Shown: positions 53,210-62,552, numbered from the stretch's first letter. The stretch is 64,000 bases of DNA from Klebsiella grimontii (GCF_900200035.1 NZ_FZTC01000019.1:310001-374000), one strand, 5' to 3'. The notes: generated by a model from the sequence alone, not told the origin. Numbers and translations: made by a program.

Positions 53210-55204
53210 TCAGAACTCAATGCGCCCGCCGAAATTATAGCGCCGCCCTTCCAGCATCGCCGTCTGCCGGTAGGCGGTGGTGTAAACCGGATTTACATCA
53301 AACAGATTGTAGATCCCGCTCATCAGGGTGACGCGCTTAGTCAGGTGGTAACGCGCGCCTAAATCCACTAGCGCGTAGGCGTCCGTTGCGCTGGACTTGC
53401 CGATATCCGGCGATCTGCTGCGCCAGCTGGCCCTGGTCCATAGTTCCAGATCGGAAGTGGTGTTCCACGTCAGCGAAACGTTGGCCATACTGCTGGGGAA
53501 ATCGTTTAGCGCATAGCCTTTATACTCGCCGCTTTTCTGTTCGCTGTGGGTGTAGGTATAGTTGGCGTTCGCCTTCAGCGCTGCGGTCACCTGCCAGTCG
53601 CCGTTCAGCTCCACACCGTAGATCTGCGCATCACCGACGTTAATATATTGCGACACGCTATCGGCGGTATAGCCGTTGTATTGGCACTTCTGGGTAGCCG
53701 ATGAGGTACAGATGGTATGGTCGCTGATTTTATCTTTAAATTTGGTGTAAAAAAGGGTGGCGTCGAGCGCCAGGGCATCCCGCTGCCAGTACACGCCCAG
53801 CTCGGTATTGATGCTTTGTTCCGGCTTGAGATCGTCGTTGCCAATACCGATTTCAGAATAAGGATAAGCCCCGTAGACGCTGGTAAAACCGGCATTATTC
53901 TGGCGTAAATCCGGTTTTTTATAGCCGGCGGACACGCCCCCTTTCAGCGCCCAGGTTTCGTCAATGGCCCAGTTACCGTACAGCTTAGGCGTAACGTGAT
54001 AACCGAAATAGCTATCATGATCGAGGCGCGCCGAGGTCGTCAGGGTAAAGTCCGGGACGATCATCCACGCGTCTTCCGCGAATACCGCCCAGCCGTGGCG
54101 GGTAATTTTACTGACCGGGGTGACGCCGGGCGCCTGTTTGTCCGCGATACCGAAGGTGTCATTCAGTTCGTTGCGCGTAAAGTTGACGCCTAACGTCAGC
54201 TTGTGATCGGCCAGCGTAAAGGTGTTCGTGCTATTGGCCTCAAAATTATTCTGCTTAATAAACTGCGGGTCCATGCCGGGCACGCGATATTCCGTGCGGG
54301 CCTTTTCGTAGCTGATAAAGTTCTTCACCTCCAGCAGGTCATCACCGTACCACGCATGCTGTGACAGCGAGGCCGCATCGCGGTCAAAACCCCAGTACCA
54401 CTCTTTGTCGTTATGGGTTTTCTCCTGATTGCCTTTGGTGGCGTTCAGATCCCAGAGCTGGGTATCGGTTGGCGACAGAGAAATCGTGGCATCCAGATTT
54501 CCGGACTGATGTTTAACAAAACGTTCGTTCGTGGGGCTGTCATCATCGCGACGATCAAGATAATCCGCGCCCACGCTGACCCCGAGTTTACCCGGCACTA
54601 CCGGCCCCATAAAGAACGCGTTAGTCTGGTTGGTGTTGCCGTATTCGCTTTTCTCCTGCAGGAAGTAATTATCCTCCAGCACCCCCGTCCATGCGTCGAG
54701 GTTATACGCCTTTTTGGTGATGACGTTGACCACGCCGCCAATAGCGTCAGAGCCGTACAACGAGGACATCGGCCCGCGAATGACCTCAATCCGTTCAATA
54801 GCGGCCAGCGGCGGCATAAACGCCGCTTCCGTCCCAATATGATGCCCGTAGGGACGAGATTCGCGGGTAGATTGCTTGATGCCGTTCACCATATACGAGG
54901 TATAGGTCGAATCCATGCCGCGCATCTGAACATCGCCGGTCGGCAGGCTGCCGTGACCGTTGCCCACCAGCACGCCCGGCATCTCGCGCAACGCTTCGGA
55001 TATGTTCTGGTTTGAGCGGGTATTCAGCGCCTTCTCATCGAGCACCGAGATCGTCGCCGGCGCCTCGCGTCGCTCCTGGCTGAACCCGCTGGCGGTGACG
55101 ACCATCTGCTCTTCGTTTACCGAAGCGCCATCTGCGGCGAAGGCTGCCGCGGGTAGATTCAAGGCGAGCGCCATCGCCACGTCCAGGCGTGTTTTTATCG
55201 TCAC
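53210..55204 (-). CDS. TonB-dependent outer-membrane receptor, likely for a ferric siderophore
   Basis: The 664-residue protein starts at GTG with AAGGA seven bases upstream. It has a signal peptide (cleaved near AFA, residue 23), a TonB box (EEQMVVTAS), a plug (NISEALREMPGVLV, GDVQMRGMDSTYTSYMVNG, IERIEVIRGPMSSLYGSDAI) and a 22-strand barrel ending in the BamA signal YNFGGRIEF. The plug is of the CirA/catecholate type. It follows the propeller gene by 10 bases, under a Fur-like box. The ligand is inferred to be an iron chelate, but not identified. Confidence 0.92.
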   Translation of the reverse strand: MTIKTRLDVAMALALNLPAAAFAADGASVNEEQMVVTASGFSQERREAPATISVLDEKALNTRSNQNISEALREMPGVLVGNGHGSLPTGDVQMRGMDSTYTSYMVNGIKQSTRESRPYGHHIGTEAAFMPPLAAIERIEVIRGPMSSLYGSDAIGGVVNVITKKAYNLDAWTGVLEDNYFLQEKSEYGNTNQTNAFFMGPVVPGKLGVSVGADYLDRRDDDSPTNERFVKHQSGNLDATISLSPTDTQLWDLNATKGNQEKTHNDKEWYWGFDRDAASLSQHAWYGDDLLEVKNFISYEKARTEYRVPGMDPQFIKQNNFEANSTNTFTLADHKLTLGVNFTRNELNDTFGIADKQAPGVTPVSKITRHGWAVFAEDAWMIVPDFTLTTSARLDHDSYFGYHVTPKLYGNWAIDETWALKGGVSAGYKKPDLRQNNAGFTSVYGAYPYSEIGIGNDDLKPEQSINTELGVYWQRDALALDATLFYTKFKDKISDHTICTSSATQKCQYNGYTADSVSQYINVGDAQIYGVELNGDWQVTAALKANANYTYTHSEQKSGEYKGYALNDFPSSMANVSLTWNTTSDLELWTRASWRSRSPDIGKSSATDAYALVDLGARYHLTKRVTLMSGIYNLFDVNPVYTTAYRQTAMLEGRRYNFGGRIEF

Positions 55205-55214
55205 AAAAAAATCC

Positions 55215-56273
55215 TTAGAATTTAGTTAGATCAATCTTGAGAACGTAGTCAGCCTGGTCGCTTTTTTCGTCCTGTTTGACGCTGGCATAGAGCGTTCCGC
55301 CATCCGCTGAAAGCACCAGGCTGTTGGGCATGGCCGCCGTTTTGATGGTGTGTTTGAGATGGTTGGTTTTCGCGTCGATGATGCTTATCGAGCGATCGTT
55401 ACGATGGGTCACATAGATTTCATCGCGCCCGGCGTGATAGAGCACGGCGATGGAGTTTGGCGAAGCGATACGATCGACCAGCTTGCCGGAGTCCAGCCGC
55501 ACCACCAGCACATCGCGGGTATTGGTATCGGCGATATATCCGACTCCGGCGGCGCTGTTCAGGGCGATATTGAGGAAATAGTGCTCCGATTCAGCCGGGT
55601 CGACCTTCACCCGGGAAAGCAGTTTCGACGTTTTGCCATCGAGGATAACCAACTCCCCGTTGCCGGTCACCGCATAAACCTTCTCACCCGCGGTAGCAAC
55701 GGCAAACCCCACCGGGTCGATGTTCTTCAACGTATCAATTAGCTGCTGCTTGCGGGTATCGACCACCCAAAGCAGGCCCTGGCCCTTGCGCCCGATCCCT
55801 GACACATACAGACGCTGGTTTAGCTTATCCAGCACCACTTCGCGGACGTGGGCCTGTTTCTCAGGATCTGAATCATCGCTGAGCTGAAGCGTTTTAATCA
55901 CCCTATTGGTCTGCGTATCCAGCAGCGTCAGCGAACCATCCAGCGCATTGCCCAAATACAGGATATGGTTTTCTTCATCCAGAGAGAGCGCAAAGGCGCG
56001 GCGTTCGGTGGCGATTTTCTCATCAATCCGCAGAGAGTCGGCCGCAAGTCGAAACACGACGCCCGCCGTTTTATCTTTATCAAATGAGGGCGCGGAGGCG
56101 GCATACAGCGCCTTCTGACCGCGATCATAGGCCAGTTCATAAACGCCATGGCCAAGAGGCTGAGAGCGGAATTCCCGCTCGCTGAAATCTTTTGCCGACG
56201 CAGAAAGCGCATGCAGAGAAAACGAAATGACCAGCGCGCCGCGCACGGCTTTCTTCAGGGATGCGATAGACAT
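55215..56273 (-). CDS. YncE-like secreted beta-propeller protein
   Basis: The 352-residue precursor has a signal peptide (ALVISFSLHALSASA, cleavage near 27) and seven repeats of the YncE/NHL-like type (LYLGNALDGSLTLLDTQTNR, VYVSGIG-type, EIYVTHRNDRSISIIDAKTN, GTLYASVKQDEKSD). In E. coli yncE lies beside the receptor gene yncD and is iron-regulated; here the two are in one operon, propeller first. A periplasmic or metal-chelate-related function is likely but unproven. The Fur-like box lies 37-55 bases upstream. Confidence 0.87.
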   Translation of the reverse strand: MSIASLKKAVRGALVISFSLHALSASAKDFSEREFRSQPLGHGVYELAYDRGQKALYAASAPSFDKDKTAGVVFRLAADSLRIDEKIATERRAFALSLDEENHILYLGNALDGSLTLLDTQTNRVIKTLQLSDDSDPEKQAHVREVVLDKLNQRLYVSGIGRKGQGLLWVVDTRKQQLIDTLKNIDPVGFAVATAGEKVYAVTGNGELVILDGKTSKLLSRVKVDPAESEHYFLNIALNSAAGVGYIADTNTRDVLVVRLDSGKLVDRIASPNSIAVLYHAGRDEIYVTHRNDRSISIIDAKTNHLKHTIKTAAMPNSLVLSADGGTLYASVKQDEKSDQADYVLKIDLTKF

Positions 56274-56309
56274 GTAATTTTTCTTTACAGTAGTTTACGG
56301 AATGCAAAC

Positions 56310-56328
56310 AATAATGAAAATGAATATC
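56310..56328. promoter_or_regulatory. Fur box upstream of the propeller/receptor operon
   Basis: The sequence AATAATGAAAATGAATATC matches 15 of 19 positions of the Fur consensus. It precedes the leftward propeller gene, as expected for iron-repressed uptake genes. Confidence 0.75.
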
Positions 56329-56432
56329 GTTTGCAATTACATACTCCTCCCTCTTCCCTACCATTTATTGTGTTGTGATAGACGCCGCTGCGGTGTAGGT
56401 GCCGGCGGCCATACCGCCATGTTGAGAACCCA

Positions 56433-57020
56433 TCACCGGGTAACCCGCTGTAATTTGCTGACTAACTCCGCCAGGCTCCCCGCCTGCATTTTCTCCATCA
56501 CCCTCGCCCGATGAACCTCCACCGTGCGTACGGCAATACTCATCGCCTGCGCAATCTCCCGATTCATGAGCCCTTTCATCACCAGCAGCGCAAGTTCTCT
56601 CTCTTTGGGGGTAAGTTGCTGATAGCAATCGACGACTTTTTTCTGTGCAAAGCGCTCGCCGGAGACCGTGAGCCCATGTTCCAGCGCCGCCTGCAGCGGT
56701 TTTAGCGAAACCGGCTTTTGCAGAAAATCCACCGCACCGCGTTTCATCTCCTCTACCGCCATCGGCACGTCGCCATGCCCGGTCAGAAACACCACCGCCA
56801 GGGTACTACCGCGCTGACGCAGCGCCTCGTGAACCGCCTGGCCGTCCAGCACCGGCATCCGCATGTCCAGCAGCACAACACCGACCTGATACAGATCGGC
56901 CTGCGCAAGGAACCGTTCCCCCTCTTCCCAGCACACCGCCTCATAGCCCAGGCTCTCCAGTAAAAAAGCGCATGCCCGGGTCACTGCCGGATCGTCATCT
57001 AAGAGATGAATTATCGCCAT
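56433..57020 (-). CDS. ttrR: Tetrathionate response regulator TtrR
   Basis: The 195-residue FixJ/NarL-type regulator has a receiver (HLLDDDPAVT, phospho-acceptor Asp in VVLLDMRMPVLDG, Lys in FLQKPVSL) and a LuxR helix-turn-helix (LTPKERELALLVMKGLMNRE, IAVRTVEVHRARVMEKM). It overlaps ttrS by 26 bases. In Salmonella TtrR activates ttrBCA. Here the target operon across the divergent promoter is decayed, so the regulator may be orphaned or act elsewhere. Confidence 0.9.
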   Translation of the reverse strand: MAIIHLLDDDPAVTRACAFLLESLGYEAVCWEEGERFLAQADLYQVGVVLLDMRMPVLDGQAVHEALRQRGSTLAVVFLTGHGDVPMAVEEMKRGAVDFLQKPVSLKPLQAALEHGLTVSGERFAQKKVVDCYQQLTPKERELALLVMKGLMNREIAQAMSIAVRTVEVHRARVMEKMQAGSLAELVSKLQRVTR

Positions 57021-58752
57021 TGTCGCTCCGCTCTTCTTGATGCGTGAATGCCAGTACCACTACCGCGCCGGGCCGTCCATCGGGCGCCGTTTGATTCCTT
57101 ATGCCGATCTCTCCCCGGCCATAACGCACCAGCCGCTGACAGATAACCAGCCCCAGCCCCATTCCCTCTTGCCGGCTGCTCTTAAACGGCTGGAATGCCT
57201 GCGCTAGCTGCGCGTCATCGATACCGCCGGCGTTATCCTGCAGGACGATCCTCACGCTTCCGGCATCGCGAACGGCATCAATCCACAGCATATTCGCTCC
57301 GGCCTGCGCCGCATTGAGGATCAGATTCGCCAGCACCTGCTCAAGCAGAACAGGCGGTAAGACGATGGTCAGGGCGTGGTCTATGCTGCTTATCATCCGA
57401 AGTCCGGGAAACTGTCGCGGCACGTGCAGCCACTGCCAGACATTATCAATCGCCTGAACAATGCGAACGCTCTCCCACTTTTCGGCCGTAACGGATTCTC
57501 CTTGCGCCTGGCTCACCCAAAGCCGCAGATTACGCAGCGTCTCCGCCCCGCGCTGCGCCTGAAGATCAATGTTCTCCAGCGCCGACAGTAAAGGATGCTG
57601 CGGATCCTGCTTCTGCAAGCGGATCGAACAACCCTGAGCATAGTGCCGGATAGCCGACAGCGGCTGATTTAACTCATGTGCGAAACCCGAAGTCATTTCG
57701 CCGAGTACGCTTATTTGACGGGCCGTTTCAAGGGCCTGCTCCTGCTCGCGCAGCCGGATGGCGCTGCGTTCAAGCTGCCTGCCGCGCCGTCGCACCAGCA
57801 GCATCACCCAGATATAATTGAGTATCAGTAGTATCAATATCAGCCCGGCTCCCGCCACCAGCAGGCGATTCTGAACAAACCAGTTCCTGACATCCATCCA
57901 TAACAGTCGCTGCTGAGGATGCTGTTTCAGTTCGCGCATGAGCGCTTCGGCCTGGCTGGTTGAGGCAGGCGCGCCCCAACGAAAAACCGCATTATCAGGC
58001 GCATTAAGCAACACGCGGGTCACGCGATCGGCCACCTCGTCGCTTACGGTGGGCAGCGCGGCAAAAGACCAGTCTCTGTAAAGCCGGGTACTGGTTACGC
58101 AAGGTGCGGATTCCGGGCGTGTTATCAGCGCGACAAAATCAACTTTATCAATCAGCCCCTCTTCATCCATCATTTCCAGCAGACACGCCGGAACAATGGC
58201 TGCCTGCACGGCATTTTCGCGCAGCAGATAAATAAGCGCATCGGCTGGAAATCCGGTGAAGCGCAGATGGAGATCGCTGTCTGGCCGCAATCCGGCATCG
58301 CTCAGCGCTTTGTATCCCAACAGGTAGCCGCCAAAAGCCAGGGGATCGATGGCGCCAACCGTTTTCCCGATCAAATCCATAGGCGTCTTAATTTCGCCGT
58401 CGCGACGGGCCAGGATGACGCTTCCTATTATGTTCTTCACGCCATGAGAAGCGCGCAATGAGGCCAGCCAGCGTAAGGGGAAATGAGTATTTAGTTGAAC
58501 AAACTGCCCGGGGTGGGTCACGACAAACTGCACGCTACCGTTCTTGACCGCTTCCTGCATCTCATGCAGATCCAGCGGACGAATATGGAACTGCTGATCC
58601 GGCATCTGCTGATTCAGAAATGATTCCAGCGGCTGCCAGCTGCTGCGAGCAATGGCATCGCCGCGAATCGACAGCAGACCGATATACCATGAGTCCGCCC
58701 GTGCCGGACAGATCAGCAGTAATGTAGAGATCAGCAGCGCCAAACGCCCCAT
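56995..58752 (-). CDS. ttrS: Tetrathionate sensor kinase TtrS
   Basis: The ATG at 58752 follows GGGAG by eight bases (a GTG five codons upstream is weaker), giving 585 residues. It has a signal-like N-terminus, a PhnD-type periplasmic binding domain (WYIGLLSIRGDAIARSSWQP, VTHPGQFVQLN, IGKTVGAIDPLAFGGYLLGY), one TM near 300-322, HisKA with the His in TSGFAHELNQPLSAIRHYAQ, and an ATPase domain (NLILNAAQAGAN, DNAGGIDD, GMGLGLVICQ). It looks intact, with no frameshift. It senses tetrathionate in Salmonella. Confidence 0.9.
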   Translation of the reverse strand: MGRLALLISTLLLICPARADSWYIGLLSIRGDAIARSSWQPLESFLNQQMPDQQFHIRPLDLHEMQEAVKNGSVQFVVTHPGQFVQLNTHFPLRWLASLRASHGVKNIIGSVILARRDGEIKTPMDLIGKTVGAIDPLAFGGYLLGYKALSDAGLRPDSDLHLRFTGFPADALIYLLRENAVQAAIVPACLLEMMDEEGLIDKVDFVALITRPESAPCVTSTRLYRDWSFAALPTVSDEVADRVTRVLLNAPDNAVFRWGAPASTSQAEALMRELKQHPQQRLLWMDVRNWFVQNRLLVAGAGLILILLILNYIWVMLLVRRRGRQLERSAIRLREQEQALETARQISVLGEMTSGFAHELNQPLSAIRHYAQGCSIRLQKQDPQHPLLSALENIDLQAQRGAETLRNLRLWVSQAQGESVTAEKWESVRIVQAIDNVWQWLHVPRQFPGLRMISSIDHALTIVLPPVLLEQVLANLILNAAQAGANMLWIDAVRDAGSVRIVLQDNAGGIDDAQLAQAFQPFKSSRQEGMGLGLVICQRLVRYGRGEIGIRNQTAPDGRPGAVVVLAFTHQEERSDNGDNSSLR

Positions 58753-58788
58753 CGTTTTCGCTCCCACTCAACCATCCCTTTCACTATA

Positions 58789-58802
58789 TTGATTTAAATC
58801 AA
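58789..58802. promoter_or_regulatory. Perfect FNR box between ttrS and the ttrB remnant
   Basis: TTGAT-TTAA-ATCAA matches the FNR consensus exactly. In Salmonella, FNR is needed for anaerobic expression of ttrBCA. The site has survived although the operon has not. Confidence 0.8.
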
Positions 58803-58943
58803 CTATTAGACGGGTATGTGGTTAACCACAATAGCGATCCCCCCGCCGAGATTTTTACACTACGAATCATCAACACTGTTTATGTATCACAAGCAAGTCA
58901 ATGATGTTGTAAATATTTCTTAGCCGCCGCGCGAGGGGAAAAT

Positions 58944-59447
58944 ATGGGCAAAAGTAAACTACCGTTTCTTGGGCAGTCGGGCATTGCGAGCGCCGACGCT
59001 TCTCGGGTTCCGCACATCCAGGCAAAAAAAGAACAGGTTCGGTCTCGCTCCCAGGAGATCGGCTGGCTCTTGTGGGCGTTACAGTATGTTTTTTTTATCG
59101 GCGTGGCGCTGTTTGTCTCTGTCCGCTGCGGGAGCAAAAAGCTGACGCCGCTGCGCGAGAGACGCGTGGACCTTCATCAAACCGCCTGTTCCGGGTGTTT
59201 TTATGTCTCTTCAACTCCGAAGTCGAAGATGCCCCGGAGTGCACCATTGACTCTGTTATTCAGCCGGGCGTTTACGGCACCATTTTCTGCTAAACGTTAC
59301 GCCGTCATCGATCGGCGGATTTATACCGCGGGCCATTTCCGCGCTCGGCATGCTGATGTTCTGGCACATGGTATTGTGTCGTTATATTTTTGCCCTCTAT
59401 CCCCAGCCCACCGTTCCGGGTTGCGGGACCTGCCAGCCGCGGCTTAG
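58944..59447 (+). pseudogene. Decayed ttrB-ttrC fusion remnant
   Basis: The 167-codon open frame is a composite. Residues 1-30 (MGKSKLPFLGQSGIASADAS, RVPHIQAKK) follow the N-terminus of Salmonella TtrB. From residue 36 on (QEIGWLLWALQYVFFIG, later VDLHQTACSGCFY, TPKSKMPR) it follows the start of the membrane anchor TtrC, with Trp residues of TtrC replaced. All ferredoxin Cys clusters of TtrB and nearly all spans of TtrC are gone, and ttrA is absent. A large deletion followed by drift explains it. The frame is open by chance and probably not functional. Confidence 0.7.
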
Positions 59448-59463
59448 CGCGCTGACTCACTGA
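59251..59463 (+). pseudogene. Frameshifted tail of a membrane protein
   Basis: In the frame after a TGA at 59248, coding-like sequence reads LNVTPSSIGGFIPRAISALG and LMFWHMVLCRYIFALYPQP, then TVPGCGTCQPRLSALTH and TGA. It has a clear hydrophobic span and ends cleanly, but no start. It overlaps the ttrBC remnant in another frame. It may be the 3' end of a gene once downstream of the ttr operon, joined by the same deletion. The family is not recognised. Confidence 0.4.
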
Positions 59464-59761
59464 CCGATTTTTTTGCCATGCGGATCCGCTCGTGAGGGGG
59501 CATGGCGTTGGTTACCGGCCAGGGACCTCCCCGCCGGCTGGCGTATTTCTGATGATAAATAAAGCGTTAAATTGATAAGAGATAGAGCCTGAGCACCCGC
59601 CTCCTGAATGAGACGTTCTTCTTTATAACCTCAACACCACTGCGCGCCGTTTTTTCTGATAAGGCGCAATAATAGCATTAGTATATTTAATCATTTATGA
59701 AAAAATGAGTTAACGATATTCTTATTCAAACGAGACAGCGTATTGTATAGTTGTCCTGTGC
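59464..59761. other. AT-rich intergenic stretch at the edge of the fimbrial region
   Basis: No ORF with a ribosome-binding site is seen. Composition shifts to AT-rich here and remains so to the right edge, as in many acquired fimbrial operons. A small hairpin (GCGCCG-T6-... GGCGC near 59645-59669) might end the leftward fimbrial transcript or transcripts from the left. Confidence 0.4.
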
Positions 59762-60736
59762 TTAACTTGCTAATTTCCAGCGTAGCGTATTACTTCTCCC
59801 GCTCCCGGTTTTAATGCTTATTACGGCTCCGGAGTTTTCCATCTGGCATAATAAATAGCGCATGCTGTAAATACTAATATCCATTTCGTTGGCGATCTCT
59901 CGTGTCGTCAGCCAGATTTCACTTTCGGATTGTTTTAAATGTAAACGACTGGTCGTCAGGCGTTTCATGCTTTGCAACGTACGGTACTTATCATCTGATT
60001 CATCACCGCCTTCAGGAGAAAGTTTTGTTTTCCAGATAAGCCGATCGTCAGCATATTCCGGAACATGATGCTGGACAATTTCAGCGTATTTTTTTGAAAC
60101 AGCCTGAGAGCCTAACCACAGTACGAAGTCGCTATACCTTTTTATATTGATTTTACGCATAATAGAACGGCGATAGCTGCTCAATGCTTTTATAGAACAA
60201 CCCATTTTTTGCGAAATCTCATAATGCCCCAAGCCTTGACTTAAATACCCTAGCATCAACTGTTCTCGCCATGCCAGTTGGTAAGGCCCTGGGCATTTAG
60301 AGCAGTTTGGCTTACGCAGATCCGGAGGGCCGCTCATCGAGTCAGCGAAAAATAAAGTAAACAATTTTCTGCGAATAGTGGCCACGGAGTTTCTCATGGT
60401 AATAACGGCATTGATGACCGGACAGTTAATATTCCGATCGTAATGTTCGCTACGCGGATATACACTTAACCATTTTTTACCTAACATTTTGAACTTATAT
60501 TCATTGTGTGTACGGAACTCATGACACCCCACCCAATCAAACACTTTTTCACCCGGCGTGTGGAATTTCACGATCAGATCCGCGGCCATAGGCTCGCTAG
60601 TCTTAGAGATAATCACTCCGCCCTGATACTCCTCTTCAAACAACTCTTTCAACAGGAATATAAGCCCCATGGAAAAATAATTATTCTCAGTTGCTATATG
60701 CACTGGCAAGTGTAGTGGTTTAGCAGTAGGTACCAT
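59762..60736 (-). CDS. LuxR-like helix-turn-helix regulator at the end of the fimbrial operon
   Basis: The 324-residue protein starts with an excellent AAGGAGG site. The N-terminal 140 residues look like a degenerate response-regulator-type domain (HIATENNYFSMGLIFLLKEL, no clear phospho-acceptor). A LuxR-type HTH follows near 165-215 (LAWREQLMLGYLSQGLGHYE, ISQKMGCSIKALSSYRRSIM). A further C-terminal HTH-like part (IWLTTREIANEMDISIYSMR) is unusual. It may regulate the fimbriae or, like MrpJ, repress motility. The CPGPYQ region with Cys-x2-Cys (NCSKCPG) might bind metal. Confidence 0.75.
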   Translation of the reverse strand: MVPTAKPLHLPVHIATENNYFSMGLIFLLKELFEEEYQGGVIISKTSEPMAADLIVKFHTPGEKVFDWVGCHEFRTHNEYKFKMLGKKWLSVYPRSEHYDRNINCPVINAVITMRNSVATIRRKLFTLFFADSMSGPPDLRKPNCSKCPGPYQLAWREQLMLGYLSQGLGHYEISQKMGCSIKALSSYRRSIMRKINIKRYSDFVLWLGSQAVSKKYAEIVQHHVPEYADDRLIWKTKLSPEGGDESDDKYRTLQSMKRLTTSRLHLKQSESEIWLTTREIANEMDISIYSMRYLLCQMENSGAVISIKTGSGRSNTLRWKLAS

Positions 60737-60876
60737 AATGAACCTCCTTCCGGTTTGATTCAGCTCGTCCTGTTTACATATATGAGCTTAAGTTAATTAT
60801 ACAATTGAATTAGTACAAAGACTCTCGAGTACACGAATTATATATTAAAAGAAAAGTAAATATTTAACCTTTACAT

Positions 60877-62163
60877 TTACATTGTACGTTGTTTAACCAC
60901 TCGAACTTTCCAATGCTCGACATAGTTTCCCCGTTCTGCCGGGTCGCCGTATTCATTTACTTTCACCGCTAATTCGGCTTCACCATTCAAGCGTATTTTT
61001 TTTGCAACCACCCGCAGCCAGGTCGGCAGCTCGCTAATTTTTTCTTGCAGTACCAGACCAGAAAGATCGGAGTCTGCAATCAAGGTTCCGTCAGTCAGAC
61101 GACGTATAAACGAAAGCGTTAATTCGGTTGCCGACTCATTGTCGGGTAATACCTCGTTACCGGTATGGATGACCCGGAACCAGGCTTCGTTACCGGCGGC
61201 TAATGTATTTTCCTGTTTAATAAAGTTATGTAACCATTCCTTGTCGCGTACCTCCCTGTTTTTCATGGTTTTCTTTATAGCATCGCTGACGCGCTGATTA
61301 GCCCTGGCAAGATGTTGTTCAAACGCCTCCTGAGACAGGCGGCGTTCTCCGCGTAGCGTTTCCGTTATCCCCGCCAGAAATAATTTACGATCAATCTGAA
61401 CACCTTGTTCATTTCGCTGTTCAAGCAGTTCAACAATATCAACACCCATCGCCATACCGGCGGCAAAATCCGCTAAATCTTGTTCACTTGTAGGGAGTGG
61501 TGGATACTTTGCCAGCTTCAGATTTTTTTGCATTTCCTGCGTCAAACGCTTCCACTGCCCATTCTCCGCCTCCAGTTTGCCGAGCTTTGACATAATTAAA
61601 TGACGTTCTTTGTCGTTATTTTTTAAAATAACATTTTCACCCTCACGCTGGGCTAACTTATCGCGCATGATTTTTATTTCGTCTTTCTGTTTCAGATATA
61701 GCTCTTGTATCATTCGCTCTGAAGGCGTGGCGGAAATATGTTGAATAACCGATTTCAGCCAGCGACCTAAAATACGAGAATCAGGAAGATAAACGTCTAT
61801 TTCGTTCTTGTTTATTGTTTTTTGCTCCCTCCTCACCTCCGGATATTTGATAACGCCAGAAGGCGGAATATCAGGAGTTTTCGCAGATTTTGCATCTCTC
61901 TCTTTTATTTTTGCCGGCGCCGTTGTGGCTTTCACCGCGACGGACGGCCTGGCGTTAATCTTTTCTTTAGCAGACGCTTTTGGCGGCGTCTTTGATTTTT
62001 CCCGCGGCGCAGGACGTCTCTCTTCCTGCGATTGCTCGCTGCTTTTATTGACTTCTTCGCGCTGGGTCCAATCCCTGGCATAGTTTAAGACATCGGCCTG
62101 AACGCATGGAATCATCGTGACACCGAGAATGAAGACGATTGCATTCCCTGCTCGATGACTCAT
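60877..62163 (-). CDS. Periplasmic coiled-coil protein with an FKBP-N-like domain
   Basis: The 428-residue precursor has a signal peptide (IVFILGVTMIPCVQA, cleavage near 24), a Lys/Pro/Ala-rich disordered stretch (about 40-105), a coiled coil (about 155-215: EIKIMRDKLAQREGENVILK) and a region near 225-290 (FAAGMAMGVDIVELLEQRNE, QIDRKLFLAGITETLRGERR) like the N-terminal dimerisation domain of FkpA/Mip isomerases. There is no FKBP catalytic domain; a different C-terminal domain follows. It overlaps the lipoprotein gene by four bases. It may be a periplasmic chaperone or scaffold for this fimbria. Confidence 0.75.
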   Translation of the reverse strand: MSHRAGNAIVFILGVTMIPCVQADVLNYARDWTQREEVNKSSEQSQEERRPAPREKSKTPPKASAKEKINARPSVAVKATTAPAKIKERDAKSAKTPDIPPSGVIKYPEVRREQKTINKNEIDVYLPDSRILGRWLKSVIQHISATPSERMIQELYLKQKDEIKIMRDKLAQREGENVILKNNDKERHLIMSKLGKLEAENGQWKRLTQEMQKNLKLAKYPPLPTSEQDLADFAAGMAMGVDIVELLEQRNEQGVQIDRKLFLAGITETLRGERRLSQEAFEQHLARANQRVSDAIKKTMKNREVRDKEWLHNFIKQENTLAAGNEAWFRVIHTGNEVLPDNESATELTLSFIRRLTDGTLIADSDLSGLVLQEKISELPTWLRVVAKKIRLNGEAELAVKVNEYGDPAERGNYVEHWKVRVVKQRTM

Positions 62164-62552
62164 TCGAGTTTATCCCCTGTTGGTTTGACTGCCAGACTAT
62201 TTAGCATTTCTCCACGGATCTCTGAACATAGTTTTACCGCCTGGAACTTATATAAAGCATCAATGGCATGACGCGTTTCTGGATTTACTGAGTTACGCAC
62301 GGTGGTATATCCGGAAGCTCCGTGCATGACACGCTCAAACCGGGCCTTTAATTCGGCATATCTGAGTTGATTAACAGTTCCCAATGCATTTAACTCTTTT
62401 TCGCACTGTACCATATCGACTTCTCCCTCCTGATTTGTCGGCGGAGCAACTGCTTCCTCTGGTGAAGTCACCAGCGATGGGGCTTTTTTAGGAACACAGC
62501 CGGTTAAAATAAATCCCATCATAATAATTGCTATAACATCTGATTTAATCAT
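62160..62552 (-). CDS. Fimbrial-operon lipoprotein
   Basis: From the ATG at 62552 (GAAGGT site) the product has 130 residues, with a lipobox ILTGC near residue 18 and an acidic, helical mature part with two more Cys (VQCEKEL and VKLCSEIRG) that probably pair. The frame is open 14 codons further upstream, but without an RBS. No family is recognised. It sits between the tip adhesin and the coiled-coil protein, overlapping the latter, so an accessory role in assembly or anchoring is inferred. Confidence 0.75.
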   Translation of the reverse strand: MIKSDVIAIIMMGFILTGCVPKKAPSLVTSPEEAVAPPTNQEGEVDMVQCEKELNALGTVNQLRYAELKARFERVMHGASGYTTVRNSVNPETRHAIDALYKFQAVKLCSEIRGEMLNSLAVKPTGDKLE

